Part shown: positions 16,757 through 27,615 of the stretch, one piece after another | How the letters are laid out: each line of letters starts with the position of its first letter | Numbering within the stretch: the first letter of the stretch is position 1 | Source: Acidisoma sp. PAMC 29798 | GTDB lineage: Bacteria > Pseudomonadota > Alphaproteobacteria > Acetobacterales > Acetobacteraceae | DNA length: 64,000 nt | NCBI RefSeq assembly: GCF_030252425.1 | Contig: NZ_CP126994.1 | Span: 3,157,001 to 3,221,000 of the forward strand | Direction of reading: 5' to 3' | Program-made: the position numbers and the translations under genes | Notes under the pieces: model-generated | Seen by the model: the letters and a program-made list of their open reading frames with translations, nothing else | Database searches by the model: none | What the model was told of the DNA's origin: nothing

Positions 16757-17646
16757 TGGATGGCCTGCCCGGACACTTCATGCCAGACAGAGGCATGGAT
16801 TGCGCCTCCCCCACCGTTCGCCCGCAACGCGCTTTCGGCCGCATTCGCGTCCGCTTCGAACGGCGGGGGGACATCACGGCGCTGGCCGTCCTGCGCCAGG
16901 AAGGCTGCCTCAAGGCCCGCATGCCGCGCATGGAACCGGGCGCCACGGCCGAGGCCGTGTTGCTTAATACCTCGGGCGGCGTCACCGGCGGGGACGATCT
17001 GGGCCTGGAGATCGCGGCCGGCGCCGCCACCCGCCTGATCGTCACCACCCAGGCGGCCGAGCGCTTCTACCGCGCGACCCCGGCGTCACCGCCCGCCACC
17101 ATCCGCACCACCCTGTCGGTCGCGGCAAGCGCGCATCTCGACTGGCTGCCGCAGGAAACCATTCTATTCGATGGCTGCCGCGCCGACCGCACCTTGTCCG
17201 TGGAGATGGCGCAGACCGCCAGTTTCGTCGGCGTCGAAAGCCTGCTCTTCGGCCGCCAGGCCATGGGCGAAGCCGTGCAACGCGCTTGGCTGACGGACCG
17301 CATTCGCATCCGCCACGGTGGCCGGCTCATTCTGCATGACGCCACCCGCATAGGCGGCGATATCGCAGCCCTCATGGCCCGCGCCGGCACCTTCGGCGAT
17401 GCCCGCGCCATGGCGACAGTGGTTTTCGTCTCGCCCGATGCCGAAGGCAGGGTCACGGCCTTGCGCGATGCGCTCGGCACCGGCACCCTGCCTGAAGGCC
17501 CGGTCGAGGCCGGTGTATCCGCCTGGAACGGTCTCGTGCTCGTGCGGCTGCTGGCGCTGGACGGCGCAAGTCTGCGGCGGGCCGTGATGACGACGCTGAC
17601 CATCCTCCGCGCGGGGGCCGCTGTGCCCGGCGTGTGGAGACTTTAG
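16753..17646 (+). CDS. ureD: Urease accessory protein UreD
   Basis: 297 residues, UreD/UreH family. Recognisable segments are LLNTSGGVTGGDDL (about residues 71-84), TTQAAERFYR and the hydrophobic beta-rich middle with WLPQETILFDG. UreD forms the UreDFG complex that channels nickel into apo-urease in the cytoplasm. The start is GTG at 16753 or ATG at 16756; a later start at the Met before PDRGMD is also possible since the family core begins near residue 27. It is first in the urease block and continuous with urtE. Confidence 0.95.
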   Translation: MMDGLPGHFMPDRGMDCASPTVRPQRAFGRIRVRFERRGDITALAVLRQEGCLKARMPRMEPGATAEAVLLNTSGGVTGGDDLGLEIAAGAATRLIVTTQAAERFYRATPASPPATIRTTLSVAASAHLDWLPQETILFDGCRADRTLSVEMAQTASFVGVESLLFGRQAMGEAVQRAWLTDRIRIRHGGRLILHDATRIGGDIAALMARAGTFGDARAMATVVFVSPDAEGRVTALRDALGTGTLPEGPVEAGVSAWNGLVLVRLLALDGASLRRAVMTTLTILRAGAAVPGVWRL

Positions 17647-17658
17647 GGAGATGCCCGC

Positions 17659-17961
17659 GTGAACCTGACGCCGCGTGAGAAGGACAAGCTGCTCATCAGC
17701 ATGGCCGCCGTCGTCGCCCGCCGCCGGCTGGAGCGTGGCGTGGTGCTCAACTATCCCGAAGCCATCGCACTGATCAGCGACTTCGTGGTCGAGGGTGCCC
17801 GAGATGGCCGCAGCGTGGCGGACCTCATGGAGCAAGGCGCCCATGTCCTCACCCGTGCCCAGGTGATGGAGGGCGTGGCGGAGATGATCCATGACGTGCA
17901 AGTGGAAGCGACCTTTCCGGATGGCACCAAGCTCGTCACTGTCCATGACCCGATCCGCTGA
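17659..17961 (+). CDS. ureA: Urease gamma subunit UreA
   Basis: 100 residues, the standard length. It begins [20 protein letters not shown] and carries [24 protein letters not shown]-type sequence typical of UreA, and ends VHDPI. It is the smallest of the three urease structural subunits. GTG start at 17659, 12 bases after ureD, with GGGAG upstream. Separate ureA, ureB and ureC genes are the usual bacterial arrangement. Confidence 0.97.
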   Translation: MNLTPREKDKLLISMAAVVARRRLERGVVLNYPEAIALISDFVVEGARDGRSVADLMEQGAHVLTRAQVMEGVAEMIHDVQVEATFPDGTKLVTVHDPIR

Positions 17962-17971
17962 GGGGCCGCGC

Positions 17972-18289
17972 ATGATCCCAGGTGAAATCATTCCCGTTGC
18001 CGGCGATATCGAGCTGAACGCCGGGGCAGTTCAAACCACGCTGACCGTCGCCAATACCGGCGATCGCCCGATCCAGGTCGGCAGCCATTATCATTTCGCC
18101 GAAACCAATCCCGGCTTGCAGTTCGACCGCGCCGCCGCGCGCGGCCAACGCCTCGATATCGCGGCCGGCACCGCCGTGCGGTTCGAGCCGGGCCAGACGA
18201 GGGAGGTGACGCTCATTCCCCTGCGCGGCGCGCGCATCGTGTTCGGTTTCCGGGGCGACGTCTCCGGCCCCCTCGATGTGAAAGGCTAA
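17972..18289 (+). CDS. ureB: Urease beta subunit UreB
   Basis: 105 residues beginning [18 protein letters not shown], with [11 protein letters not shown] and the [14 protein letters not shown] motif of UreB. It packs against UreC in the (ABC)3 holoenzyme. I use the ATG at 17972 because the family always begins with MIPGE; the open frame extends 27 codons further upstream over ureA but without similarity. Ten bases separate it from ureA and four from ureC. Confidence 0.97.
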   Translation: MIPGEIIPVAGDIELNAGAVQTTLTVANTGDRPIQVGSHYHFAETNPGLQFDRAAARGQRLDIAAGTAVRFEPGQTREVTLIPLRGARIVFGFRGDVSGPLDVKG

Positions 18290-18293
18290 TTCA

Positions 18294-20000
<1,707 letters not shown>

Positions 20001-20003
20001 TGG

Positions 20004-20513
20004 ATGCCCGGACAGACTAAACCCGGAGAGACTGACCCTCGTGCGCGGCTGGCCGGCTATTCCTATTGGTTCTGGCAGGATCGCATCTTCGGGCCGCTCG
20101 GCCTGATGTGGCTTGCGGTGGGCTCTCAAGGTGCGGCGGTGGTCTTCTGCTTCTATGACCGCTCCGGTCACAGGAGCAACGCTGTGCAGGCGACTATGCT
20201 CGTCTTCATCCTAGCCGTGCTCGCCTGGGCGCTGATATCCCAGCATCGGCCGATGATCCTGGCGGCGCGGCCGATCGCGGTGATCGTGGCGGCGCTGGGC
20301 GCACTGGAACTGTTGCTTCCGGGTGTCTGCACGCGCGTCATCGGCGCCTGGGCTCCGGGCTTCGGCGGCACGCGCATTCGCACGCTGTATCTTGCCAGCC
20401 TGTTCTTCGGCCTGGTCGGCGCGACCTTCATGCGCGGCCTATTCTGGGAGCGCTATCGGCGCTTCATCGATGGCGGCGACTGGCCGGAGAGGAATTCTGA
20501 TGCGCGCGATTGA
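20004..20513 (+). CDS. Unrecognised four-helix membrane protein inside the urease operon
   Basis: 169 residues with about four membrane segments (approximate starts at residues 30, 62, 88 and 125). The N-terminus has YSYWFWQDRIFGPLGLMWL and the C-terminal end is charged (WERYRRFIDGGDWPERN). It starts 3 bases after ureC and overlaps ureE by 14 bases, so it is surely co-transcribed. It does not match UreI, HupE/UreJ, NikT or UT urea channels by eye: there is no His-rich nickel motif. Function unknown; a role in nickel, urea or ammonia movement would be a guess from position. Confidence 0.75.
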   Translation: MPGQTKPGETDPRARLAGYSYWFWQDRIFGPLGLMWLAVGSQGAAVVFCFYDRSGHRSNAVQATMLVFILAVLAWALISQHRPMILAARPIAVIVAALGALELLLPGVCTRVIGAWAPGFGGTRIRTLYLASLFFGLVGATFMRGLFWERYRRFIDGGDWPERNSDARD

Positions 20514-20979
20514 ACTGCTGCCCGCCGGCACCTGGAAAGACGCTGCGGATGCCGTGCTGCTGGATCACGACCACCGTCACCGGCGGCGCTTTCTGCTGAA
20601 GACCGTGTCGGGCGAAGACTGCATGCTTGATCTGCCGCAGGCCGTGGCCCTGCGCCATGGGGATGGGCTGCGGCTGGAAGATGGCCGCATCCTCGCCGTG
20701 CAGGCCATGGCCGAGCGCGTGCTGGATATCCATGCCCATGACGAGGACGCGTTGATGCGCATCGCCTGGCATCTCGGCAACCGCCATCTGCCGGTGCAGT
20801 TCCTGCCCGGCCTCATACGCATCCGCTACGACCATGTCATCGCCGAGATGGTCGAAGGCTTGGGCGGCCATGCCGAGGAAGAGGACGCGCCCTTCGACCC
20901 TGAATCCGGCGCCTATGCGCCCGGCACCGGCGGCCACCACCACCATCACGGTCATGACGATGACGACCACAAGCACTGA
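20500..20979 (+). CDS. ureE: Urease accessory nickel-binding protein UreE
   Basis: 159 residues. N-terminal peptide-binding domain (about 1-70), C-terminal metal-binding domain with LGNRHLPVQF (about residues 90-99) and the DHV...EGLG region, then a tail with five consecutive histidines and [10 protein letters not shown], a nickel-buffering extension. UreE delivers nickel to UreG. ATG at 20500 with GGAGAGGA upstream; it overlaps the preceding membrane gene by 14 bases and ureF by about 26. Confidence 0.95.
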   Translation: MRAIELLPAGTWKDAADAVLLDHDHRHRRRFLLKTVSGEDCMLDLPQAVALRHGDGLRLEDGRILAVQAMAERVLDIHAHDEDALMRIAWHLGNRHLPVQFLPGLIRIRYDHVIAEMVEGLGGHAEEEDAPFDPESGAYAPGTGGHHHHHGHDDDDHKH

Positions 20980-21637
20980 CGAGTTTCACTTCCTGCGGCT
21001 GTTGACCTGGTTGTCGCCGGCTTTCCCGACCGGTGGTTTCGCCTATAGCCATGGCTTGGAATGGGCGGTGGAATCGGGCGATGCGCGCAGCATCGCCGGC
21101 CTCATCGCCTGGCTGGTCGATATCCTGGAACACGGCAGCGGCCGGACGGACGCGATCCTGCTCCGCCACGCCCATCGCGCGGGGGTGGACGACGCGGCCC
21201 TGCATGAGGTGGCCGATCTCGCGGGCGCCCTGCCCGGCTGCCGCGAGCGTGCGCTGGAAACCACGGCCCAGGGTCGCGCCTTCCTCAACGCCGCCCTCGC
21301 CTGGAACACGCCGGTGCTGGCGGTGTTGAAGGGCCGCGAGGTCGCCTATCCGGTCGCGGTCGGCGCCGTCGCGGCGGCGCATGGGATTGATGAGGAACGC
21401 GCGGCGCTCGGCTTCCTGCACGCCTTCTGCGCCAATCTCGTCTCCGCCGCCGTGCGGATCGTGCCCCTCGGCCAGCAGGCCGGTCTCCGCGTGATGGCGG
21501 CGCTGGAGCCGGTGCTGATCGCCGTCTCCGACGACAGCCGGGACGCGACCCTCGACGAGATTGGCTCGGCCTCATTGCGCGCCGATCTCGCCTCCATGCA
21601 TCACGAAACCCAGTATACGAGGTTGTTCCGCACATGA
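20954..21637 (+). CDS. ureF: Urease accessory protein UreF
   Basis: About 227 residues, all-helical UreF family. Markers are [18 protein letters not shown] (about residues 19-36), [11 protein letters not shown] and [21 protein letters not shown]. It joins UreD and UreG in the activation complex and acts as a checkpoint for UreG GTPase. The start is ATG at 20954 or 20960; both lie within the His-codon-rich end of ureE. Its stop overlaps the ureG ATG by 4 bases. Confidence 0.95.
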   Translation: MTMTTTSTDEFHFLRLLTWLSPAFPTGGFAYSHGLEWAVESGDARSIAGLIAWLVDILEHGSGRTDAILLRHAHRAGVDDAALHEVADLAGALPGCRERALETTAQGRAFLNAALAWNTPVLAVLKGREVAYPVAVGAVAAAHGIDEERAALGFLHAFCANLVSAAVRIVPLGQQAGLRVMAALEPVLIAVSDDSRDATLDEIGSASLRADLASMHHETQYTRLFRT

Positions 21638-22260
21638 GCCTTTCGCCCCATGGCCCGCTGCGCGTCGGCATCGGCGGCCCCGTCGGCACCGGCAAGACCG
21701 CGCTGATGGACGCGCTCTGCAAGACGCTGCGTGACCGCTACGACATCGCGGCCATCACCAATGACATCTACACCAAGGAGGACGCCGAGTTTCTGACCCG
21801 CGCGGGGTCGCTGACGCCCGACCGCATCCTAGGTATTGAGACGGGCGGTTGCCCCCATACGGCGATTCGCGAGGATGCGAGCATCAACATGGCCGGGGTC
21901 GAGGATCTGCGGCGACGCTTTCCGGCGCTCGACCTCATTCTCATCGAAAGCGGCGGGGACAATCTGGCCGCGACCTTCAGTCCCGAGCTCGCCGATATCA
22001 CCATCTACGTCATCGACGTTTCGGCAGGGGACAAGATCCCACGCAAGGGTGGACCGGGCATCACCCGCAGCGACCTGCTGGTGATCAACAAGATCGACCT
22101 CGCGCCGTATGTCGGCGCGAGCCTGGAGGTGATGGACCGGGATTCGAAGAAGATGCGCGGCGAGCGGCCCTTCGTCTTTACCAATATCCGCGCGGGCCAG
22201 GGCGTGGCTGAAATCGCCGCTTTCATCGAGCGCCAGGGCGGGCTGAAGCAGGCGGCTTAG
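21634..22260 (+). CDS. ureG: Urease accessory GTPase UreG
   Basis: 208 residues, SIMIBI GTPase. P-loop GPVGTGKT at 15-22, nickel-binding C73-P74-H75 in GGCPHTA, switch region [13 protein letters not shown] and base-specificity NKID are all intact. It couples GTP hydrolysis to nickel insertion into UreC. Last gene of the operon: a palindromic repeat follows 10 bases after the stop, and the next gene (cupin) is functionally unrelated. Confidence 0.97.
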   Translation: MSLSPHGPLRVGIGGPVGTGKTALMDALCKTLRDRYDIAAITNDIYTKEDAEFLTRAGSLTPDRILGIETGGCPHTAIREDASINMAGVEDLRRRFPALDLILIESGGDNLAATFSPELADITIYVIDVSAGDKIPRKGGPGITRSDLLVINKIDLAPYVGASLEVMDRDSKKMRGERPFVFTNIRAGQGVAEIAAFIERQGGLKQAA

Positions 22261-22269
22261 TCAGCCCAT

Positions 22270-22343
22270 TGGTGGAATGCGCTGCGCTTTTCCACCCTAC
22301 AGGCCCATCGTCGTAGGGTGGAAAAGCGCAGCGTATTCCACCA
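22270..22343. repeat. Dispersed palindromic repeat, full copy (after ureG)
   Basis: Left unit GGTGGAATGCGCTGCGC plus TTTTCCACC, then CCCTAC, spacer, GTAGGG and right unit GTGGAAAAGCGCAGCG plus TATTCCACC. Both stems carry T-A where other copies have C-G, so pairing is kept. The element probably marks the 3' end of the urt-ure transcript. Confidence 0.88.
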
Positions 22344-22382
22344 ACCTTACGCTCACTTCAACGATGGATCAGGAGGACGAGG

Positions 22383-22748
22383 ATGGCCCGACTCCCCACA
22401 GCGGCCTTGGCCGCGTTTCTGCAGGACCTGCCGCAACCCGCCTCCGCGCATTGGCCGGAGGGCGTGCCTTTCGTCGAGGTGATGCGCCACGGCACCATGT
22501 CGCTCGAAATCTTCGCGCCGAGCGGGGCCGATCACCAGACACCGCATGAACAGGACGAGCTTTATGTCGTCGTCGGTGGTTCAGCGCAGTTCGATCATGA
22601 GGGCGCGGTCACGCCTGTCGTCAGCGGAGACGCGATCTTCGTACCCGCCGGTGACGCCCACCACTTCCGCGACATGAGCGAGGATTTCGTCACCTGGGTC
22701 ATCTTCTGGGGTCCGAAAGGCGGCGAACCGGACAATGGCGGCCGGTGA
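22383..22748 (+). CDS. Single-domain cupin protein
   Basis: 121 residues. The cupin metal-site pattern is seen in HQTPHEQDELYVVVGG (His, His and Glu ligands) and the second motif GDAIFVPAGDAHHF supplies the fourth ligand. A small beta-barrel metal-binding protein; substrate cannot be named. The ATG at 22383 is preceded by ATCAGGAGGACGAGG. It has no functional link to the urease block upstream, from which a palindromic repeat separates it. Confidence 0.85.
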   Translation: MARLPTAALAAFLQDLPQPASAHWPEGVPFVEVMRHGTMSLEIFAPSGADHQTPHEQDELYVVVGGSAQFDHEGAVTPVVSGDAIFVPAGDAHHFRDMSEDFVTWVIFWGPKGGEPDNGGR

Positions 22749-22875
22749 CGACGTGCTCCTCCGTTGCCCCGCCGCCGCAACAATGAAATACTTAACCGAA
22801 CACGGTGCAAGAACACGGTGAATAGGGCGGAACGCGCGCGGGCCTGAAGTGTGTCGCCATAGCGGAGCGTGGATC

Positions 22876-24159
22876 TTGAAGCATATCGCCGTCATCGGCG
22901 CCGGCGTCACCGGCATCACCACCGCCTATGCCTTGCTCAAGCGAGGCTATGACGTGACGGTGTTCGACCGCCAGCGCTACGCGGGCATGGACACGTCCTT
23001 TGCCAATGGCGGCCAGCTCTCCGCGAGCAACGCCGAAGTCTGGACCAGCTGGGCGACCATCCTCAAGGGCATCAAATGGATGACCAAGAAGGATGCGCCG
23101 CTGCTGGTGAACCCCTGGCCCTCCTGGCACAAATACAGCTGGATGGTGGAATTCATGGCCCAGATTCCGCATTACCGGCAGAACACGCTCGATACCCTGC
23201 GCATGGCGATCACGGCGCGCCGGCATCTGGATGAAATGGCCGAGGCCGAGGGTATCGACTACCACCGCGAACCGCGCGGCATCCTGCATGTCTATCGCGA
23301 CAAGCACAGCTTCGACGACGCCGCCAAGGTCAACCTCCTCTACGCTGAAGGTGGACTGGACCGCCGGGCCGTGACGCCGGCCGAGATGCGCCAGATCGAA
23401 CCCACCTTGCACGGCGACTTTTATGGCGGCTTCTTCACCCCGTCCGACTTCACCGGGGATATCTATGCCTTCACGCGCGGCTTGGCCGCCGCTTGCGTCA
23501 AACGCGGTGGCAAGTTCCAATACGATACCAGCGTCCATCGCCTCCATCACACAACCACAGGTGTGGACATCGCCTGGGAACCGGCGATCAGCCGGCCAGG
23601 ACAGGCGCCCGAGCAGGTGACGCATGTCGACGGCGTGGTCATCTGCGCCGGCGTTCATAGCCGCCGCTTTGCTGCTCAGCTGGGCGACCGGGTGAATATC
23701 TATCCCGTGAAGGGCTATTCGATCACCATTCCTTTAATCGCGGAAGAAAGCCGCCAGGGCGCGCCCTGGGTCAGCTTGCTGGATGATGGCGCCAAGATCG
23801 TGTCGAGCCGCTTCCGAGACCGCCTGCGCGTCGCCGGCACGGCGGAGTTCAACGGCTATAACCTCGACATTCGGGCCGATCGCATCCGGCCTCTCGCGCG
23901 TTGGACGCGGGATATGTTCCCCGATGTCGATACCAGCGGCGCCATCCCCTGGGCTGGGCTGCGGCCGATGCTGCCGAGCATGCTGCCCCGCGTGGGTGCC
24001 GGCAGCCGGCCGGGCGTCTTCTACAATACCGGCCACGGCCATTTGGGCTGGACCCTTTGTGCGGCGACGGCTGAGATGGCGGCCGACAGCGTCGTCGCCA
24101 CCCTGCCCGGCGCCGCCGTGGCTACACTGGCACCGTCACAGAAGCAGGCTGCGGATTGA
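22876..24159 (+). CDS. D-amino acid dehydrogenase (DadA-like) FAD oxidoreductase
   Basis: About 427 residues. The Rossmann FAD motif VIGAGVTGITTAYALLKRG is at the extreme N-terminus; the mid-region TSFANGGQLS and the C-terminal NTGHGHLGWTLCAATAEMAAD are DadA hallmarks. DadA oxidises D-amino acids to 2-oxo acids and ammonia and passes electrons to quinone at the membrane. I favour the TTG at 22876 (GGAG 8 bases upstream, DadA-like length), with GTG at 22849 as an alternative adding nine residues. The 3' end overlaps the convergent GGDEF gene by 38 bases. No alanine racemase is adjacent. Confidence 0.88.
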   Translation: MKHIAVIGAGVTGITTAYALLKRGYDVTVFDRQRYAGMDTSFANGGQLSASNAEVWTSWATILKGIKWMTKKDAPLLVNPWPSWHKYSWMVEFMAQIPHYRQNTLDTLRMAITARRHLDEMAEAEGIDYHREPRGILHVYRDKHSFDDAAKVNLLYAEGGLDRRAVTPAEMRQIEPTLHGDFYGGFFTPSDFTGDIYAFTRGLAAACVKRGGKFQYDTSVHRLHHTTTGVDIAWEPAISRPGQAPEQVTHVDGVVICAGVHSRRFAAQLGDRVNIYPVKGYSITIPLIAEESRQGAPWVSLLDDGAKIVSSRFRDRLRVAGTAEFNGYNLDIRADRIRPLARWTRDMFPDVDTSGAIPWAGLRPMLPSMLPRVGAGSRPGVFYNTGHGHLGWTLCAATAEMAADSVVATLPGAAVATLAPSQKQAAD

Positions 24160-25666
24160 CGATGCCGACAGAGACCCGGTTGCGGCCGAGGTGCTTGCTC
24201 GCATAAAGCGCGGTGTCCGCCACGTGAATAAGGGCGTCGGCCGGGTCCTCCCGCGAGGGAGACGCCGAAGCGACGCCGATACTGACGGTGACAAAACCGT
24301 TATTGTCGATATGCGCAATCGCCATCGCTTCCACCGCCGCCCGGATGTCCTCCGCGATCCGGGCTGCGGTCACACCGTCCGTATCGGGAAGCACGATGGC
24401 GAACTCCTCGCCCCCATACCGCGCGGCGACGTCATTCGGCCTGCGGATCTCACCCAACATCGTGTCTGAGATCATGCGAAGAACGCGATCGCCCGCCTGA
24501 TGGCCGTAGCGGTCATTGTACGATTTGAAGCGGTCTGCATCGAGCAGCAGCAGGCTGATCGCCAGGCCAGCGCGGCGTGAGCGGCGCCATTCCCGGGCCA
24601 AATTCTCGTCGAAGCCCCGTCTATTCAACAAGCCGGTCAGTTGATCCGTTCGGGCCAGTTCACCAAGCTGGCGGTTCGCCTCCAGCACTTCACGCTCAGC
24701 GAGCGTCTTGCGGCGCACCTCCCGCGCGAGAAGAAGCGTGAGGGCCACGAAGCCCGCCGATAGAAGAATGACGACGACGCAAATTACAACGGCACGGGCG
24801 AGCCAATCACCCGCGATATCATTGGTCGAAATGCCGACAGAGACGATGAAGGGAAGGTCACCGACCCAACCTGCAGTATAGCGTCGGACGACATTGTCGA
24901 TGCGTGACGCCCTTTGCGTGCTCAGGGTCGTCCCCCGAATCAGCGTCACGAGCTCTGCCTGGCCGATGACGCCATGTCCGATTGCAGACGCCCTCGTGGG
25001 CTGCCGCGCGAGCAGAAGACCATCCTGCCCCGCAAGCGAAATCACGCCGTCATGACCGAGAATGAGGCGGTCGAAGACATGAAGGATACCCGTGAGCGGC
25101 ATCATGGCGATGACGGCGGCTGTCCGGCCGCACGCGGCGGCATGACAGCGGCGCATGAGCGCCACGATCGGCATATGCGGTGCTATCCACACCGTCTCCG
25201 CATACAGCGTCTCCACACCGACAGCGGAATGGGACAGCACTTCCGGCACTAAAGACTGATAACGCGCTGTCAAACCCGGGAGCGAACTGTTGAGGATCGT
25301 GCCGTCCGCAGCCACGATCAGAATGTCACCGGAGGCGTTACGCGCAGCCTGACCACCGAACAAGGTGTTATCGCCGTAGGCACTAAAGGTGATCGACCCG
25401 TCAGGGTCCGGCTCGCGCAAGATCGCGAGGAGGTCTTGCAAGCGCGTGTCGTAACGCGCGACCTCGACCTCGACCGTCTCCTGGGCCAGCACAAGGACGT
25501 TTCTGGCCATCTGGTCCGCACGTCGCACCAGATCCGCGCGGCTCTGCGCCAGCACGTAGCCGCAAGACACCAACAGCAACAGCGTCGCGAAGAGGCTGAG
25601 GGCTGCCGCAGCCTGGATAGACAGACGGCGGCCCATAAAATGCTGCCGAGACGCCACCGCTGTCAT
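24122..25666 (-). CDS. Membrane diguanylate cyclase with periplasmic sensor domain
   Basis: 514 residues. A signal-anchor helix (about 15-40), a periplasmic region of about 240 residues with a Cache/PAS-like look, a second helix (about 290-315), a short coiled coil, then a GGDEF domain (about 340-500). The catalytic motif GGEEF is intact and the inhibitory I-site RPND precedes it by five residues, so the enzyme should make c-di-GMP under product inhibition. Four cysteines in the sensor part, including RRCHAAACG, could respond to redox. The start at 25666 is not strongly supported by a ribosome site. Confidence 0.92.
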   Translation of the reverse strand: MTAVASRQHFMGRRLSIQAAAALSLFATLLLLVSCGYVLAQSRADLVRRADQMARNVLVLAQETVEVEVARYDTRLQDLLAILREPDPDGSITFSAYGDNTLFGGQAARNASGDILIVAADGTILNSSLPGLTARYQSLVPEVLSHSAVGVETLYAETVWIAPHMPIVALMRRCHAAACGRTAAVIAMMPLTGILHVFDRLILGHDGVISLAGQDGLLLARQPTRASAIGHGVIGQAELVTLIRGTTLSTQRASRIDNVVRRYTAGWVGDLPFIVSVGISTNDIAGDWLARAVVICVVVILLSAGFVALTLLLAREVRRKTLAEREVLEANRQLGELARTDQLTGLLNRRGFDENLAREWRRSRRAGLAISLLLLDADRFKSYNDRYGHQAGDRVLRMISDTMLGEIRRPNDVAARYGGEEFAIVLPDTDGVTAARIAEDIRAAVEAMAIAHIDNNGFVTVSIGVASASPSREDPADALIHVADTALYASKHLGRNRVSVGIVNPQPASVTVPV

Positions 25667-25811
25667 CCATCTATCCGATAGGTTCGTCCTGGCCGTTCAT
25701 CCTCAGGCGCCGCGTCGACGCCGTTCTATGATATCGTTTAAAGACAGATCCACGGATCAGGTTCAATCGCGCGGCGATTCACATTGATACGATCTGAGAG
25801 ACGATCTGCCT

Positions 25812-26153
25812 CTAGAGATCCCGCTCATCGACGTCCTTCTCGACCTCGATCTCCGTCTCGATCACGTCATCATCGTCATCAAGATCGGTCGATTCGTCGA
25901 GAACATCGTCATCCTCGGCGACGTCCTCCACTTCCACAGCCTCAGGATCGGCTTCCTCTGTTGCGCGGGCGGCCGGGGCGGCCTTCTTAAGACGCCGGTC
26001 ATCGGCCGGATTGCCGCCGCGCTTGAGGCGGGGCTGCTCAGGCGGCTGCTCGGTACCGCATTTAGGGCAAGTCGGCGCAGACTTGCCGAGGTCATAGAAT
26101 CGTGCGCCGCAGGAGACGCATGTGCGCTTGGTGCCGAGTTCAGGACTAACCAT
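25812..26153 (-). CDS. TIGR02300-type zinc-ribbon protein with acidic tail
   Basis: 113 residues. N-terminal zinc ribbon with CVSCGARFYDLGK and CPKCGTE, the FYDLN signature of the TIGR02300 family found in alphaproteobacteria; the C-terminal half is almost wholly Asp/Glu (EVEDVAEDDDVLDEST, DLDDDDDVIE). Function unknown. ATG at 26153 (MVSPELGTKRTC) is the family start. It is divergent from aroA, with a 106-base shared promoter region, which is a common arrangement in the group. Confidence 0.9.
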   Translation of the reverse strand: MVSPELGTKRTCVSCGARFYDLGKSAPTCPKCGTEQPPEQPRLKRGGNPADDRRLKKAAPAARATEEADPEAVEVEDVAEDDDVLDESTDLDDDDDVIETEIEVEKDVDERDL

Positions 26154-26259
26154 CGGGAGCCTCGTCAGAAAGCCGGGATGCTGAAAAGGGGGCGCCCTTG
26201 CCATCCCCTGAGCCGGCTGTCAAACCCCCGTTCCGCTCCACAGGCTTGACGAGATACCC

Positions 26260-27615
26260 ATGGATCATTCGACGGCGCCCGCCGCTCAGGCGCGACCCTT
26301 TCGCGCGACGCCAGGGGCCACCCCTCTGTCCGGCCGCATCACCGTTCCGGGTGACAAATCCATCAGCCACCGCGCGTTGATGTTCGGTGCCCTTGCGCAG
26401 GGCCGCACGCGGATCACCGGATTGCTGGAAGGCGAGGATGTTCTGCGCACCGCCGCCGCCATGCGCGCGCTCGGCGCGACAGTGGTGCAGGACGGTCCCG
26501 GTGCCTGGCATGTGGAAGGTCAGGGGCGCGGCAATCTGACTGAACCCGCCGATGTGCTGGACATGGGCAATTCCGGCACGGCGGCGCGGTTGATCTGCGG
26601 CATCCTTGCCAGCCACCCGATCTTTGCCGTGCTGACGGGGGATGCCAGCCTGCGCAGTCGCCCGATGCGCCGCGTGACCGATCCGCTCGCCGCTTGCGGC
26701 GCGCGTTTCACTGGCCGCGCCGGAGGCCGCTTGCCGCTTGCGATCGAGGGTGCGGCCGAAACCCAGCCGCTGACCTATCGCCTTCCCGTCGCCTCCGCTC
26801 AGGTAAAATCAGCGATTCTTCTCGCGGGCCTGAACGCGGCGGGCGTCACCACCGTCGAAGAGCCGGAAGCGACGCGCGACCACACCGAGAATATGCTGCG
26901 TCATTTCGGGGCCGAGGTCGCTGTGGAGGTTGCAGGTACAGGGCGCGTGATCCGACTGACCGGTCAGCCGCGTTTGGTTGCGGCCGATATCCTGGTCCCC
27001 GGCGATCCCTCCTCCGCCGCTTTCCCCTTGGTTGCCGCCCTCATCGTGCCGGGTTCCGAGATCACAATTTCCGGCGTCGGCCTCAATCCCCTCCGCACCG
27101 GTCTTTTCGCCACGCTGCGGGAGATGGGGGCCGACCTCCGCATCACGGGCGAACGTGTCGAAGGGGGCGAGACGGTGGGTGACATCACCGTCCTCCACGG
27201 CCCGCTGCAGGCGGTCGAGGTTCCGCGCAGCCGCGCGCCCAGCATGATCGACGAATTTCCGGTTCTGGCCGTGGCAGCCGCCTTTGCCACTGGCGTCAGC
27301 CGCTTCCGCGGCCTGTCGGAGTTGCGGGTCAAGGAAAGCGACCGCCTTGCCGCCACCGCCGCCTTGCTCACCGCCAACGGCGTCGTCGTCGCAATTGAGG
27401 GCGACGACCTGATCGTCCATGGCATGGGCGGCCCGCCGCCCGGCGGCGGTATCGTGCTCACACATATGGACCACCGGCTGGCCATGTCCGCGCTCGTTCT
27501 CGGCCTTGGTTGCCGCGCCGCCGTCACGGTGGATGATGCGGCCTTCATCGAAACCAGCTTCCCCGGCTTTGCCGACCTGATGCGCGGCCTCGGCGCCGAT
27601 ATCGCCGCCGCATGA
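26260..27615 (+). CDS. aroA: 3-phosphoshikimate 1-carboxyvinyltransferase (EPSP synthase)
   Basis: 451 residues. Joins shikimate-3-phosphate and phosphoenolpyruvate in the aromatic pathway. Seen: [19 protein letters not shown] (30-48), [48 protein letters not shown], and [13 protein letters not shown]. These match the class II sequence type (the group that includes the Agrobacterium CP4 enzyme). The PEP-site loop reads GNSGTAAR (103-110), with Gly106 where CP4 has Ala. It overlaps cmk by ATGA. Confidence 0.97.
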   Translation: MDHSTAPAAQARPFRATPGATPLSGRITVPGDKSISHRALMFGALAQGRTRITGLLEGEDVLRTAAAMRALGATVVQDGPGAWHVEGQGRGNLTEPADVLDMGNSGTAARLICGILASHPIFAVLTGDASLRSRPMRRVTDPLAACGARFTGRAGGRLPLAIEGAAETQPLTYRLPVASAQVKSAILLAGLNAAGVTTVEEPEATRDHTENMLRHFGAEVAVEVAGTGRVIRLTGQPRLVAADILVPGDPSSAAFPLVAALIVPGSEITISGVGLNPLRTGLFATLREMGADLRITGERVEGGETVGDITVLHGPLQAVEVPRSRAPSMIDEFPVLAVAAAFATGVSRFRGLSELRVKESDRLAATAALLTANGVVVAIEGDDLIVHGMGGPPPGGGIVLTHMDHRLAMSALVLGLGCRAAVTVDDAAFIETSFPGFADLMRGLGADIAAA

